Source: Fistularia commersonii
Taxonomy: Eukaryota > Chordata > Actinopteri > Syngnathiformes > Fistulariidae
Reading direction: 5' to 3'
DNA length: 64,000 bases
NCBI GenBank assembly: GCA_037954325.1
Contig: JBBMNZ010000007.1
Location: 10,294,501 to 10,358,500 of the forward strand
Positions 44,425-55,864 of this stretch are shown here, piece after piece; position 1 is the stretch's first letter, and each line of letters opens with the position of its first letter. Below the pieces are notes generated by a model, which worked only from the letters and a program-made list of their open reading frames with translations, made no database searches and was not told where the DNA came from. Made by a program: the position numbers and the translations under genes.

Positions 44425-45965
44425 ATTCAAAACGCCATACCCTCGTCCCCGTTTATGAAGAACGGGGCTTATCATTGGATTAGGTTCACCCATCCACACA
44501 CACACACACACATACACACACACGCGCACTCGTATGGTGGCAGCGCTGTCATGGGAGATGACAACCGAGCGACTGGGTCAGCATGCTGACACTGAACCCC
44601 AAAGTTGCTCCCGATTGGTCTGTTTAGCTACTCGGTGGCAACTGCGCCGCCATAGGTGTGTGAGTGTGTGTGAATGGGTGAATGCTCTCCAGTGTAGCTG
44701 TGGAGGAGAATTGTAAGTGGAGAATATTTACCATTCTGGGCAGTGCACGGGTCATGAGCTGGTTTGGAAGATCTCTGTCGGAAAGTGTGTCACGTAAAAC
44801 AGTCTCCTAGCAACACTGGAAACTACTCTTAACTTCTTGAAGGTGATTAAAATGCTCATATTTAACTGAACATCCCGTTCGTCCACTTTACCCCGTTTAC
44901 TTTCGGCTTTTGCGTCATCCCTGCCTCTGGTTTATCTTAAAAGGAATGGCGCTCACCACGCGATGAGCAGGGAAAAAATTAAAACATTCTTATCGGGTCG
45001 GCGCCTAATGAAACTGCATTATCTGCCACGTAAATCCAATAAGATTATGACAAAATGATTATAAATGAGCCGGACACAGTTTCATAAAAGGGTCTTCCTG
45101 GCATCGAGTGCCAGGGAATGTGTGTCGTCAGCCTCTTAGCTGGTCTAAATCATGCACGCTCGCTAACTGTTCGACACAAGTGACCATATTTTAGGAAGCA
45201 TACAAGTCTTCCTCAGTATCGGTCCATTCTCAGAGAATTCTTTCCCAGAGATGGACGTTTGTTTGTGAACCGTTGGTGAGACAGGGCCTGGTGTTACCCC
45301 GGACTCGAAGCATTTCAACAACGGTTTAGTGGCAGTTACTGCACCTTTACCCCTCCCACGGATGGGCGCATGAATGTCTGAAAGGGCGCGTACCTGCATG
45401 GCTATGACACCCCACTTCTATTGGCAATGAGTACATCTAAGCGAAAGCAATCGTCTGAACCCATCCACGCTTAAACACACTTTCAGGGTGATGTAAACAC
45501 ACACACACATCCATTAACGATGATAAGCTGCGGCTGCGTGAATTTTTCATACATCCACATGACCTACTTGTGAAAGGACGACTCAATTTTCTGCGCTCCC
45601 GCAGAGCGGAGAGGAACGCACCTCCGCTGCGTCAAGGAAGGGGGGGGGGCGTCGTTGTGCATGTCAGGTGCGCGTGTCCTTCAAAACCCAGGATAGGTCC
45701 TGACTTTTTAGTTTGTAAAATGGACCCATTTTATGTTTGGGAATAAGGGAAATATCAAAATTGGGAAAGAACCCAATGTTTGTAGTCAAAGATGGGACGA
45801 GATAGATGGAGGGAGCGACAGAAGTGAAGCATCAGCGGAGACTTTGATAAGATAAATGACGGATGACGAGGGTTCAACCACCCATCTTATTGCTGAATCC
45901 ATTCATTCATTCATTGGTTATTTAGCAGTCACTCTCGTTGTGTGTGAGCCAAAATTGGGCGATTT
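44425..45965. other. no supported gene; CA tract
   Basis: CA-rich tract at about 44495-44523 and a G run at about 45640-45649. No domain in any frame. Confidence 0.4.
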
Positions 45966-45966
45966 C

Positions 45967-46700
45967 TTGTCGAAATCTTCTTGTCTTGGCAACTGGACTT
46001 ATTCACTTGAAGATGTTTCGCCCCTCATCTCAGCGGCTTCTTCCGTTCAAATTTCCTGTGGGGAGTTTCCAAATAAACCCCCAGGGTTTTGGGAAGGTCT
46101 AGGTTATGGTGGTTTGGTGTGTAAATGAAAAAGATGATCTGCAGAAACTACGTGTGAGGGTGTTATGCTAATGAGGGTTCGTTCGTTGGAACAAAAGAGC
46201 AATTTCGTGGGATTACCTGGACTGGAATGTGAAATGGTAAAGTTAAACAAAGGAGCAAAACAAACAGTTGGATCACATAAACTGAAGCTCATGTGGACGT
46301 TAGCGAGGGCTTGTTCTGGTGGTGGGTCTTTCTTGGTTGTTTGAAGGGTGCAGATGGTCTGTATTCTGGTCTGTGTTTGCAAATCTGTCTTGGTATTGAT
46401 CCCAGTATGATGTTATACATTTGTGAAATGTCGTGTCTGAGGGCCTCTTGTCTGTTAAGAGAGGATTTTTCTGTTTTGACAAAGATGACTTCTTTGACTC
46501 CACTAAGAGGAGAGAAGAGGAGAGGAGTCAAAAAACAAGCCACCATAACCTAGACCTACCCAAAACCCCGGTAGTTATATTCGGAAACTCCCGATAGGTC
46601 ATTAGAACTGAAGACGCCTGAGGGGTTGAGGGATGAGGGATGAAACGACTTCAAGTGAAGAAACTCAAGTCCAGTTGCCACGACAACGAGATTTTGACAA
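45967..46700 (-). mobile_element. Penelope-like element remnant with inverted terminal arms (copy 2)
   Basis: The left arm at about 45967-46110 (GAAATCTTCTTGTCTTGGCA, ACTTGAAGATGTTTCGCCCC, TCTAGGTTATGGTGG) is the inverted complement of the right arm at about 46540-46700 (CCACCATAACCTAGACCTAC, TTCGGAAACTCCCGATAGGT, GAAACGACTTCAAGTGAAGA, AGTCCAGTTGCCACGACAAC). Between the arms the minus strand codes for the end of a GIY-YIG-type endonuclease. The RT and most of the endonuclease are lost. The CACCATGACCTGG phrase at 46706 marks the outer end. Confidence 0.8.
46289..46546 (-). pseudogene. Penelope-like GIY-YIG endonuclease C-terminal fragment
   Basis: An 85-codon minus frame reads GVKEVIFVKTEKSSLNR (residues 16-32) and then LRHDISQMYNIILGSIPRQ (36-54). 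In fish PLEs this block, with the conserved Glu before the aliphatic-Tyr/Phe stretch and the Asn of SLN, ends the GIY-YIG nuclease domain that follows the RT. The upstream catalytic GIY and YIG strands are not present in this copy. The protein would nick DNA during retrotransposition if it were complete. Confidence 0.78.
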
Positions 46701-46794
46701 GAATTCACCATGACCTGGACGACCGAGAACCTCCACAGGCACTCAGTCCCTCATTCACTTGTCATAAAGACACACAACCATTCACTCTGTCATT

Positions 46795-46925
46795 TCTTGT
46801 CAAAATCTTATTTTTGTGGCAACTGGACTTGTACTTCTTCACTTGAAGACACTTCAGCCTTCATCGCAGAAGCTTCTTCAGTTCTAATATCCTTTGGGGA
46901 TATTAGAACTGCCAAAAAACAAACA
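46795..46925. mobile_element. Penelope-like terminal arm (copy 3)
   Basis: It reads TTCTTGTCAAAATCTTATTT, GGCAACTGGACTTGTACTTC, TTCACTTGAAGACACTTCAG and GCTTCTTCAGTTCTAATATC. A local hairpin pairs TCTAATATCC with GGATATTAGA (46885-46915). A T-module remnant (CAACCATTCACTCTGTCATT) lies directly to the left. Confidence 0.7.
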
Positions 46926-47054
46926 AAAACAAAAGCATGACAATAGAAACCCCTGGCAGATATATTCTGAGATTTCTAATAATTCTAGTTTTTATGATTG
47001 TATTTGTTTTTCAAATTTTATTTTATTTATTTTTTTTTAGGTTTTAACTAGAAA

Positions 47055-47250
47055 TATTTCACCATGACCCGGATGACCGAGAACCTCCACAGACGTACAA
47101 CTCATTCACTCATTCACAAATGATATAGAGACGTACAACCATTCACTTCCTCATTGACATCAGTTTAACGTCTCCCGTGAATCTCCTGCATGTTTTTGGA
47201 CTTTGGGACCCCAAACGGCTCATTGTACGATCTCGAGCTGTGGCGGCTAC
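47055..47250 (-). repeat. PLE outer end followed by DRT fragment
   Basis: 47058-47095 reads TTTCACCATGACCCGGATGA and GAACCTCCACAGACGTACAA, the PLE end phrase. After it come ATTCACTCATTCACAAATGA, GAGACGTACAACCATTCACT, CTCCTGCATGTTTTTGGACT and GGGACCCC, a DRT fragment in minus orientation. Confidence 0.65.
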
Positions 47251-47254
47251 ATCA

Positions 47255-48290
47255 CACAAGACACGTCTGAGATTCATCCATTTCCTGTATATAAATATAT
47301 GATAAATATATATATTTATTTGTAAATAGATGGCTTTGGTAGAGGCCCGTCTTCTGCAGACTGCCATTAAGTAAACAATAAAACAGTAAAATATTCTCGA
47401 GGAGAAAAGTGAAGTCTCCTCCTCGGGGGATGAAAAGCCAAACTCCGACTCAAAGAAATGAAATGGCGCATCAAAAGTCAACCTTCACAAACTGTCATTT
47501 GCACGGCGTTCCGACCCACCGGAGATAAAAAAAAAAAAATGAGAGAGCCGCAGTTTACGCTTCCTCTTTATTTGCATACTCATTCGCATGCCCTCATCAA
47601 GTCGGCATCTCGTTCGACAATGAAATTCAAAGTGAGGAAAAATAAAAAGAGAGAAAGCGCAGGGATTCAATTAAGGCCGAGCGGGAAACTCCGGTCCGTT
47701 TCCACGCCGTTCCCTGAGAGTCTTAGTCGTCAAAGCTGCGATGTCGCTTCCACATCCGCCGCCACTGAAGCACCTGCGTGAACTCCTAACACAGAGGGGG
47801 TTACAAAGCGGCGCAGGGGTTCTTGTTCTCGGGGAAAGTGGGGTGGAGGTGGAGGGGGGGGGGGTCGATATAATTGGCAGCGCGGGCTGTTGATTCACTT
47901 CGGAGGAGACGTGGCATGTTAGCGCCGACTAGAGCCGTGCGCCTTTTTGATGGGAGCATAATGATCCCGGGAGAAGTCTTTCACGAACGCCTGGGGTCTT
48001 CCAGAGCGGTAATCCCTGAGACACTGGCAGTTGTTTATTTTGCTTTTCGCATTTACAATCGCCTTGAGCAGCAGCGTGGTGACGGAGTCATTATAACTTT
48101 GTTGCTTCGCTTACCCCGGCTTTATTCGTACGAGACAAAGCACGCTCGAGAAACACAACTGCTGGCAATTGTACCGCCCAAAGTACTCCAACACACGGAT
48201 TTAAATGAAACATATTTTGTGTTGTACTCCGCCAGCGAGTAGTTTGGATGCGCACGAGTTGACGCGTGGAACCGGGTCCAAAGCTTCCAG
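47255..48290. other. no supported gene
   Basis: A run of A at about 47528-47539 and of G at about 47855-47864. Frames of 107 and 122 codons overlap others on the opposite strand, with no domain recognised. Confidence 0.4.
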
Positions 48291-48294
48291 TTTT

Positions 48295-49125
48295 GTAATA
48301 ATAACAATAATAATAATGCATTTTCTTGGTGTAAACCCAAGGTCACCTTACAAAGAGTTTAAAAGATTAGAGATTTACAGCAGTTGGAACCGAGACAGCA
48401 GAGAGTCGGCAATTTCATATTTGTATGGTGGGTAGAAAAAACAAGTCTGGTCAAGGATGACTGCTCGAGAGAGCAGAAGGGAAAGGCATCAGAGGAACAG
48501 AGGGTCCAGGTCGTGGATGCATTTATAGCTGAGGAGCAATATTTTTAAGTTTATCACAGATTTTGTTAGGCAACCAGCTGAGCTGCTGAAGGACTGGGGT
48601 TTTGTGGAGGGGTTTGCTGGGGAGGCCGAGAAGAACGGAGTTGCAGTGAGCTATGTGAGAGGTGACAAGGCTATGGAGGAGACTGGCCGCAGCATGCGGA
48701 GCAAAGAAGGGGCAGAGTTGATAGATATTGCATAAATAGTGAGTGATAATTTAAGTATTGGACGGGAGAGACAATGTCCGATGTAGACACTCAGACTCTT
48801 GACTCGGGGGAAGGGAAGGATGGAGGAGCTATGAGATTTGTGAATGGCGGAGGCTGTGTAGAGTTTGGGAAAGGTGATGGAGACCCATGATTTGATGTCC
48901 AGCAGGTTTTCAGGAAGGGAGGAAAGTGGAAGTTTGGAGGAGATGTAGAGCGGGGTGTCATCAGCATAACGACGAATTTTGACGAAGCCAGAAGAGCATT
49001 TGTCGCTCCATTTATTGCCAGTTGTGTACAGAAAACAGCTGAACAGTGGGGCTCTTGAAAATGACAAAGCGCAGTCCACAGGTAGTATCTGTTGATGGGT
49101 GTGGCTTATGAGTTCCACCAATCAC
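48295..49125 (-). mobile_element. L2-type LINE reverse transcriptase fragment (copy 2)
   Basis: A 156-codon minus frame (48651-49121) has RRYADDTPLYISSKLPLSSL with YADD at residues 52-55, then ENLLDIKSWVSITFPKL, FPRVKSLSVYIGHCLS and SAPSLLRMLRPVSSIAL. Further downstream on the minus strand, shifted frames give HCNSVLLGLPSKPLHK, PVLQQLSWLP and a tail with repeated ATT (TTATTATTATTGTTATTATT complement at 48297-48318). The region upstream of motif C is missing. This is the same family type as 32870-33530 but in the opposite orientation. Confidence 0.82.
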
Positions 49126-49129
49126 CAAG

Positions 49130-50305
49130 CATCCTTACATGTGAGTTCCTATGGGAGTGAAAAAATGACCCTGTCTTGGAGTGGGAGCTGAGATGGTTCC
49201 TGGAGCTGAGGTCCAGGATCCCTGATCCCTCTGCTATCGAAATGCGCTAAAAAGGTTCGAGGAACCGCAAAGAGATCCTGCTGTGCCAAAGGGGCTGATG
49301 AGAAATGTTCTCGCCGCTGAAAACCAAGTGGATTATGTAACGACGTGCAACAGTGGAGTCAGCTTTCTCGCAGTATTACTGGTCATAAATATGCATAAAG
49401 TACAATTTTCCTCCCATAAACCAGTTGGTGATCGCAGCAGGTCCCAAAGCAGCCCCTCCCCCTGCGGAGAGGGTGTCTATTTGCCAAAAATGACAAGGCG
49501 TTTCATTTTTTCCCCCCAAAATAAATTGAATTTCACCTTTTTAGGAAGCTGCCTGCCTGCTCGTTCGGTGATTGCATTATAAAACAATTATTACAAAAAC
49601 AAGGACTTCTTGTTCCCCGTAAGCTAGGTGAGAGCATTAAGTTCTTTCTGTTTTTCGATTTTTCTTTCAGCTGGATATTTTTCGAAGCGTGCCCCCCGAC
49701 TATTCGCTAAACATCTCAACAATCAATAGAAGATGACACAGCGGGACGCCATTATCAATAAACGGGGACAGGATCCCTCCCCCTGAACGAGACCGGTCGA
49801 AATAAATACATGAATTAATTTCAAAACAACAGCGGCTTTTTTGGGCTATTATACAATATGTGTGATTACAATAATTGGGAATCGATGGAGGGGGTGAAAT
49901 GGAAATCGTAATTGCAGGTGTGTGTGTGCGTACGGGCCGGGAGGGCTGTGCTGAGTACTCGGCAGCTAATTGGCTGCACAAGGCTGCAGCAAAATCAAGA
50001 AACAAATAAACAAATTCAGGAAGCGAATGTACACGAAGGCGCCTTCGGTTAAATCAGCAACGTTTACCGGTTACAGGTCATTACATCGACCGATTACATA
50101 TGAGGATAGCAGTGACCCCCTCTGCCGCGGCATCGCCGATAAACACAGGACAACGGATGCCTGAGAGGCTAAAGCTAAAGCTAATTTTCTGAATCAAAAA
50201 TATCTTGATTTAAACTTCAGGATTTCATTCATGATTATTCATTTTCCCTGCACGTTTCCAATTAAGTCAGTCTGCTTTTAAGGTAGAAAAGTCTATTTTA
50301 ATATT
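49130..50305. other. no supported gene
   Basis: 49530-49990 is free of obvious repeats and moderately A/T-rich. A short GT stretch lies near 49918-49928. No coding domain is recognised. Confidence 0.4.
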
Positions 50306-50309
50306 ATTA

Positions 50310-50605
50310 ATCCAGCTATCTTCTGCCATTTATCCTGCGTTCAGGGTCGCGGCGGATGCTGGAGTCTATCCCAGCTATCATCGGGTGAGAGGCGGGGTAC
50401 ACCCTGGACCCGGGGCCACATATATAAACAATCATTCACTCACTCGTTCGGGGCAATTTTTGGAATTTTTTCCAATTAAACTGCATTTTTTGGGACTGTG
50501 GAGAGCCCACGCAGAACATACAAAGGTCTCCTTGTCAGAATCAAACCAGGTTCTTCGTGCTGTGAGGCCCAAGCGCTAACCACTGAACCACTGTGCCGCC
50601 TAATC
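50310..50605 (-). repeat. DRT repeat, complete-looking copy in minus orientation
   Basis: Plus-strand order: ATCCAGCTATCTTCTGCCAT, TCCTGCGTTCAGGGTCGCGG, GGAGTCTATCCCAGCTATCA, GAGGCGGGGTACACCCTGGA, AATCATTCACTCACTCG, TTTGGGACTGTGGAGAGCCC, and finally GCGCTAACCACTGAACCACT followed by GTGCCGCC, the head with the tRNA A-box-like segment. Confidence 0.88.
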
Positions 50606-50629
50606 CTATTAATAACAAATATAATAATA

Positions 50630-50875
50630 CATCCATCCATCAATCTTCTTCCACTTATCCTGCACTCGCAGGGGGATGCTGGACACATGCAGCCATTCGC
50701 TCTTTCATTCACACCTCAGTTGGATAGACAGCCATTCACTGTCTCATTCACAAGTCTGGGTGATTTTGGGTGAATCTCATGTTTTTGGAGTGTGGGAGGA
50801 AGCCGGAGAACCAGAGGGAAGCCCGTACAGACACAGCAGAGAACATCGGAGCAACCGTGCCGCCTTTATTTTATT
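50630..50875 (-). repeat. DRT repeat, second copy in tandem with the previous one
   Basis: It reads CATCCATCCATCAATCTTCT, ACTTATCCTGCACTCGCAGG, GCAGCCATTCGCTCTTTCAT, GGATAGACAGCCATTCACTG, CTCATGTTTTTGGAGTGTGG, GAGGAAGCCGGAGAACCAGA and GGAGCAACCGTGCCGCC. It has the same orientation as 50310-50605 and is separated from it by about 25 bp. Confidence 0.85.
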
Positions 50876-50879
50876 CTGC

Positions 50880-51895
50880 TCTATTCTATTTTAATATCAT
50901 AATTCAAGTCTACCCAGACACTCCGGGGGTGTGTAAGGAAAACAAGCAACATGCAATTAAAGTGACAGATCATCTGGGTAAGACACCATGATAAGTTTTT
51001 TTTATCTTTTTCATACAAATGCATTTAAGAACACCATACATTGTTTTGTTGGTTTTTTTTTTTTCAATTCCCTCAGCTTGCATTGATATTCATAGATTAG
51101 GTGAAAAGATAGTCATGAGAACCGTCCATATCCCTGAGCTGCTTTGAGTCCATCATGGGAAAAATAAATAAACATGCTAATATTATTCAGAATATCAGGA
51201 AGGCGTATGTGCTCGGGGGCTAAGGAAGGCAACAAGCGGGGCAGAGACGGGGAAACGCAAAACCAAACAATCGGACGTCCTTTTGTTTCTCCCCGTGTTT
51301 CACGCATTGACAATCTTTTTTTTTAGTTTATATATTAAATGCTCAATAAACCTCGGCTCCTCGCTTTCAGGCCCCGTATATGTATTGCGGCCACTTCCCA
51401 TCCCCTACACCCACATTCACGGCCATCGCTTTATTTCCTTTACCTCTGCCTCCCTCTCTCCGAGCCGAAACTCTCGCCAGCTGCGACGTGAGATAAGTGG
51501 CCGAGCGGCTAAAAATAACCCCTTCATTCAGGGCGTACAGCGTGTCGTGTCATTCAAGGTTCTGTTTACAAACATCTGGAGATAGCATGCTAGGGAAGTG
51601 TACCGATAATACCGCCGATTCTGTCTTCCTCCCCCTTTGTGCCTTGGATTTCTCATTCGGTCATTCGTTCCACGTTTCCGTCTTCCGGACAGAACGTCCC
51701 TTTTGTTCTCACCTTCCGTCATCTGTCTGCTTCCGCTGTCACGGCGCTAATTAACGCCATAATTTTTAAATCAGTGTTTCTCCTTGTTCTTCCTCTGTGG
51801 TCTCCACGTTCCCGTAACCTTGAGTTACCGCTGTCTTTTGCGCAGCCCCTTCCTTCTCTTTGCCGACCTCAGTGAGACATATTTGCGCGGTCGCG

Positions 51896-51945
<50 letters not shown>

Positions 51946-52135
51946 CGTCAGATTCTCCATGGCGGCAGTCCAAGGCCAAACGCCGCTCAGTCATTCATTT
52001 GCCAGAAAACTCACCGCACAGTGTCGGAGTCGGACGGGACGCCAATCGCCGGCCCCTCCTGGTTGGAATAGACAATATTCTGAATTCCAAGGCGTTCATT
52101 TCATTGTTTTATGAAAACTTTAATTAAATATGTTC
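50880..52135. other. no supported gene
   Basis: T runs near 51053-51063 and 51312-51325. No domain in any frame. The CA tract is listed separately. Confidence 0.4.
51901..51942. repeat. (CA)n microsatellite
   Basis: About 20 uninterrupted CA dinucleotides. Confidence 0.97.
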
Positions 52136-52139
52136 ATCC

Positions 52140-52681
52140 TGTCGTGCCCATGTGATCCCGCCGATCCATTACTTGACTGCAGCCTTTGAGACTGTGGACC
52201 GCCACGCTTTAATTTCCCACCGGCAGTCACCATTCCGACACTCCTCCAGACCGGTTCAGCTCTGTCAGGTAGTGGAGATCCACAGGGGTCGATTTTAGAA
52301 GCCCTGGCTTTTTTCGTTATACGTTCCCCCACTGGGGTCCGTCTTTGGAAGGCGTTTGTATGCCGATGACTGTCCGATATATGTCTTCAGCATGGAGGGA
52401 TGCGTTTTCAGCAAATGCACTGAGCAGCTGCACCTTAATGACCGTCTAAAAACCTGCTTTTACTCCCTGGCCTTAAACCCAGTATGAGTCATTGATTTTA
52501 TTTTCTTAATTTGTTTTTTTTTCCCCCTGTTTCCCTGATTGTGGTTGTTCTTTGTACATTTCAGCACTTTTAGCAGTATTTTTTTTGTTGCTTGTTTTAT
52601 GTCCTTAGTTTATATCACCCCGGTGTCCAGTTCTCACAGCTGTTGCTTTTAAAATGAATAAAGTTGATTGATCGATTGATT
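52140..52681 (+). mobile_element. L2-type LINE 3' fragment (copy 3) with TTGATTGATCGATTG tail
   Basis: It contains text for AFETVDRHALISH (about 52176-52215, RT motif A region), QLCQVVEIHRGRF, FGRRLYADDCPIYVFSMEG (52345-52400, motif C) and HLNDRLKTCFYSLALNPV. It then goes directly to the 3' untranslated region and ends with ATGAATAAAGTTGATTGATC and GATTGATTG. The part between motif C and the 3' end is deleted. The TTGATTG tail is typical of one fish L2-type group and differs from the other two L2 copies here. Confidence 0.75.
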
Positions 52682-52689
52682 GAAAAGCG

Positions 52690-53130
52690 CATGAGACTTG
52701 CAGCTGTTTGACGGTCACAGTACAGTTCATGTTCTCTTGCTTTTATCCCACATAGATAACATCAGATGTACAGCAGAGCTGACAAAAGGAGTGCGTTGTT
52801 GGGGATGCGTGTTTTGAAAGTGATAAAGACAAATAAGAAGCAATTATGCAGTTTGAACGTGGAAAGAATTCATCTATTTTAGCTATTATGCTCAAATTGA
52901 TTTAAAATCTTTACACTTGCTTCACAGCAAGAAGAAAAGAAAGGCTTATACTGTCACATATAGTTATACATAGAGCACAACATCAGCAAAATTTGACCTC
53001 TGGATTTAACCCATCACGGATGAAGCACGAGCAGAAGGCAGCTGAGGAACAGCGAACAGCTAAGGCGTGGAGTCTTCATCTTCCCCACCATGTCTAGTTG
53101 GGTTTACCCCCATGGTCCAAAATCAAGAAG
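52690..53130. other. no recognisable feature
   Basis: I see no domain or repeat family in this stretch. Confidence 0.4.
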
Positions 53131-53134
53131 GAGG

Positions 53135-53320
53135 TTGATTGGAGTCGATAGATTTGCCCAGATGTGGAAATGGTTGTACGTCTCTATTTATGGATAGACC
53201 ATTGGTCCAGGGTGAACCCCACTTCTCACCAAGTGACATCTGGGAGAGGCTACGGCACTCCACCACAACCCTTGGAGCAGGAGTACCAGTATAGATAATA
53301 AATGAATGAATAAATGCTGG
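53135..53320 (+). repeat. DRT repeat, end part
   Basis: T module GGAAATGGTTGTACGTCTCT, then ACCATTGGTCCAGGGTGAAC, CCCCACTTCTCACC, and the end TACCAGTATAGATAATAAAT with GAATGAATAAATGC. Confidence 0.65.
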
Positions 53321-53324
53321 AAAT

Positions 53325-54235
53325 GTCGTAGGATGAGTGTTAGTGATGTGCAGATAAATACATCCGTTCAAAACTTTCATCATGTCCCTTTAACATGATA
53401 AAATGTATTTTCCAGATTTGTGTGTTGTGTGTTAGTCGCAAAAACTGATCTCCTTTTCTTGGCAAGTAGCATTTACCAAAAAAAAAAAAAATAGTTTAAG
53501 TTTAATTTGCCTTTGACTTTGCATATCCCCCGATCTGACAAATGCATGGGCAGACGCTGTCGTGCCCATGAGCCAACGGCAACTTTTTGCGGAGACAACG
53601 TGAAGAAGGAAGGCTGGTCATGTGTATCAGAGGTGTTGGAACACATGGCGCAGAGAACATCGCAGCCAAGATACGGTCAAAATAACGTCAGCGATTTGGC
53701 ACGGGGGGGGGAGGAAATGTTACAGAAGCAAGAGGACATAGCAGATGTAGGCTTAGATTAACCACCGGGGGCGTCTCATATCTTAAGGGCTGCAGAAACT
53801 CCACCAACTTAAGCCTCATGCTGCCTTTTTAATTAAAATGAATAAACTGATGTAGTCGGCAAGCGCGTTCGAGCGGAAAAACAAGACGCCCTCCGCTGAT
53901 TTTAGCGTGTCGGTGTCCCCATATTCTGATGGACCAGGAAGTACCGTCCCTTCCCACGGCCTGGGGGCTGCAGCAGCGTGAAGGCGAGTCATCTCCATCC
54001 TTTACAACAGCCGAATTTAGCATTTTGCACGCCATTATGGACTCTGTGGTGCTATTGTTGCTAGCGGTTTGCAAAGTCCTACATTACCAGGCTGATGCAA
54101 CGTTTCCCACCTGCTGCTGGACCTCAGTGGCTGGGTTCACTTGAGTCAGAAAAGACCCAAAAAGAAGATGCATGGAAATAAAGCGTCCCTGCTGTTAAAA
54201 CCAAAGCGGGAAAACTCTGGCCGACAGACATGCGA
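53325..54235. other. no supported gene
   Basis: A run of A at 53479-53491. Short frames without a recognisable domain. Confidence 0.4.
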
Positions 54236-54239
54236 CATA

Positions 54240-54455
54240 GGCTATTATTAAACCCACGCAGACACAGGGAGAAATAGGAGACTCCACACAGAAAAGCCTC
54301 CAAATCAGAATCCAACGAGGGACTTTGTTGTCGTGAGGCAGAAGCGCTAACTCCTGTGCTACCATGCTGCCCTACACTATTTATCATACCATAACATAAG
54401 GTATAAAATGGCTCCAGCACCTCCTGAGTGCAGGATAAGTGTTATATATCATGAA
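54240..54455 (-). repeat. DRT repeat, rearranged fragment
   Basis: It contains AAACCCACGCAGACACAGGG, GAGAAATAGGAGACTCCACA, TCGTGAGGCAGAAGCGCTAA and TGCTACCATGCTGCC (P to head, minus orientation). These are followed by GGCTCCAGCACCTCCTGAGT and CAGGATAAGTGTTATATATC, an end phrase in plus orientation. The piece is therefore internally rearranged or composed of two copies. Confidence 0.6.
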
Positions 54456-54459
54456 TGAA

Positions 54460-55860
54460 CAACCCTAATCACGAACAAATTGGCTTACGAATTGAGTTTT
54501 CGATAAAATTTTTAATCAAGCCGTGGATAAGGCTCGGTTCAAATAAACATACTCATGGGCTTTCCCTGCTGTGGCATTGTAGCATAGGGACAGTTGTGCG
54601 TGCTACTCCATGTTATTTCATCATTGTGTTCTACTGTTTTTGTACTTTTTTTCAGTAGCCCTCGTTATGGCTCCCAAAAAGGCTAAAAGTGTTGGTGATA
54701 TTGGTCTTAAGAAGAAGTTAAGAATTACACTTGATCTGAGGAAGAAAATGATCGCTAAACATTAGGGACACCATCCAGTCAACCATCTGTACCATCCTGA
54801 AAAATAAAGATGGGCTAAGGATGGTTGATGTGGTTAAAGGGGCAACTATACCAATAAAGCAAATTTATTGTTAGTTTGGATCAATGCTTCTCCATTCTTT
54901 TCTGTTATGCCGCCCCCCAAAGAAGAGGAAAACATTTCACGCCCTCTCTCATTCTCCGCTGCAACTATAAATCGGTATCATTTGTCTATAAAATTGTTAC
55001 ATGTACACCCCTGCACAACACTGCATCCTTATTAACTTTAAAGAAAAGAAAAGATCAACTTGCAATAAAGATTTATTAACATGACAGTGCTCGCTGGTTT
55101 ACTGAAATAGCTTTCACAAAGCCGGATGATCGTTGGCAATATTCAGCACGTTTTCTCTGAAAAAAAAAACTGTTATCGGCTTATCAGTGTAATAGGAATG
55201 TAATGTCTTTAGGTGATGCCTTAATTTATTTATTATTTTGGTAAACACACTGGTCTTTCTTCCTGAAGCTAAGCGCCACATATGCTTCGTCATATTTCCC
55301 CGTCTTCGCTTTCGGGTGACTTTCGTTTGTCTCATTATCCCCATCTCTCACCGCCATCCTTGTCATCCCTGTTAAATATTTTTCCATGGTGTCTCTTGAG
55401 AGATTGTTCACTGTACTTCACATTTCATGCTCTGTGCTGTGTGTGTGCATGCTTAGTGCAAAAAAACTAATACTCATGCATGTTCCCTGGAGTCACATGC
55501 ACCCCCCTGGCATTGCACCACTATTTAGTGGTTGTAAATATATATATATCTATAGATAGTGTTCGCGAGGGTCTCAAATGTGAGAATTACTTTACTTTTG
55601 CTGATTTAGTTAAGGAAAAATAGAGTACAAGTGCTGCCAAGAAGAGAAAGAACACCAGAAACACAGTAATAATTACTCTTCAAATTCTTTCTGTATTTTT
55701 GCCATAAATAAACCCATAAAAAAGTATGTTTTTTTGGAGCTAGAGAACAGGTCATTGCGGTTTACATCTATTTCAACGTTGAACATTGAACCGAAATGTT
55801 TGCGAACTGAGTCAAAGAACAAATTCATTTCGTAAGCCAAGGTTCTACTGTACATTGCAA
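54460..55860 (+). mobile_element. Tigger-type (TcMar) transposon remnant, copy 2, with inserted segment
   Basis: The left subterminal text (ACGAACAAATTGGCTTACGA, then GAGTTTTCG) and the right end (GAACTGAGTCAAAGAACAAA, TTCGTAAGCCAAGGTTCTAC, TGTAC at about 55800-55853) are the inverted ends of a Tigger element. At 54667-54850 the plus strand reads MAPKKAKSVGDIGLKKKLRI followed by TLDLRKKMIAKH. Then, in shifted frames, it reads STICTILKNKDGLRMVD, the N-terminal helix-turn-helix of TIGD1-like transposases. The catalytic domain is absent. 54865-55555 does not look like Tigger and is probably inserted or unrelated sequence. Confidence 0.72.
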
Positions 55861-55864
55861 AGGA

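Noticed and set aside
54865..55555. Possible second transposon inside the Tigger remnant
   Set aside because: I could not find inverted ends, a target duplication or coding similarity, so I left it as unassigned inserted sequence.
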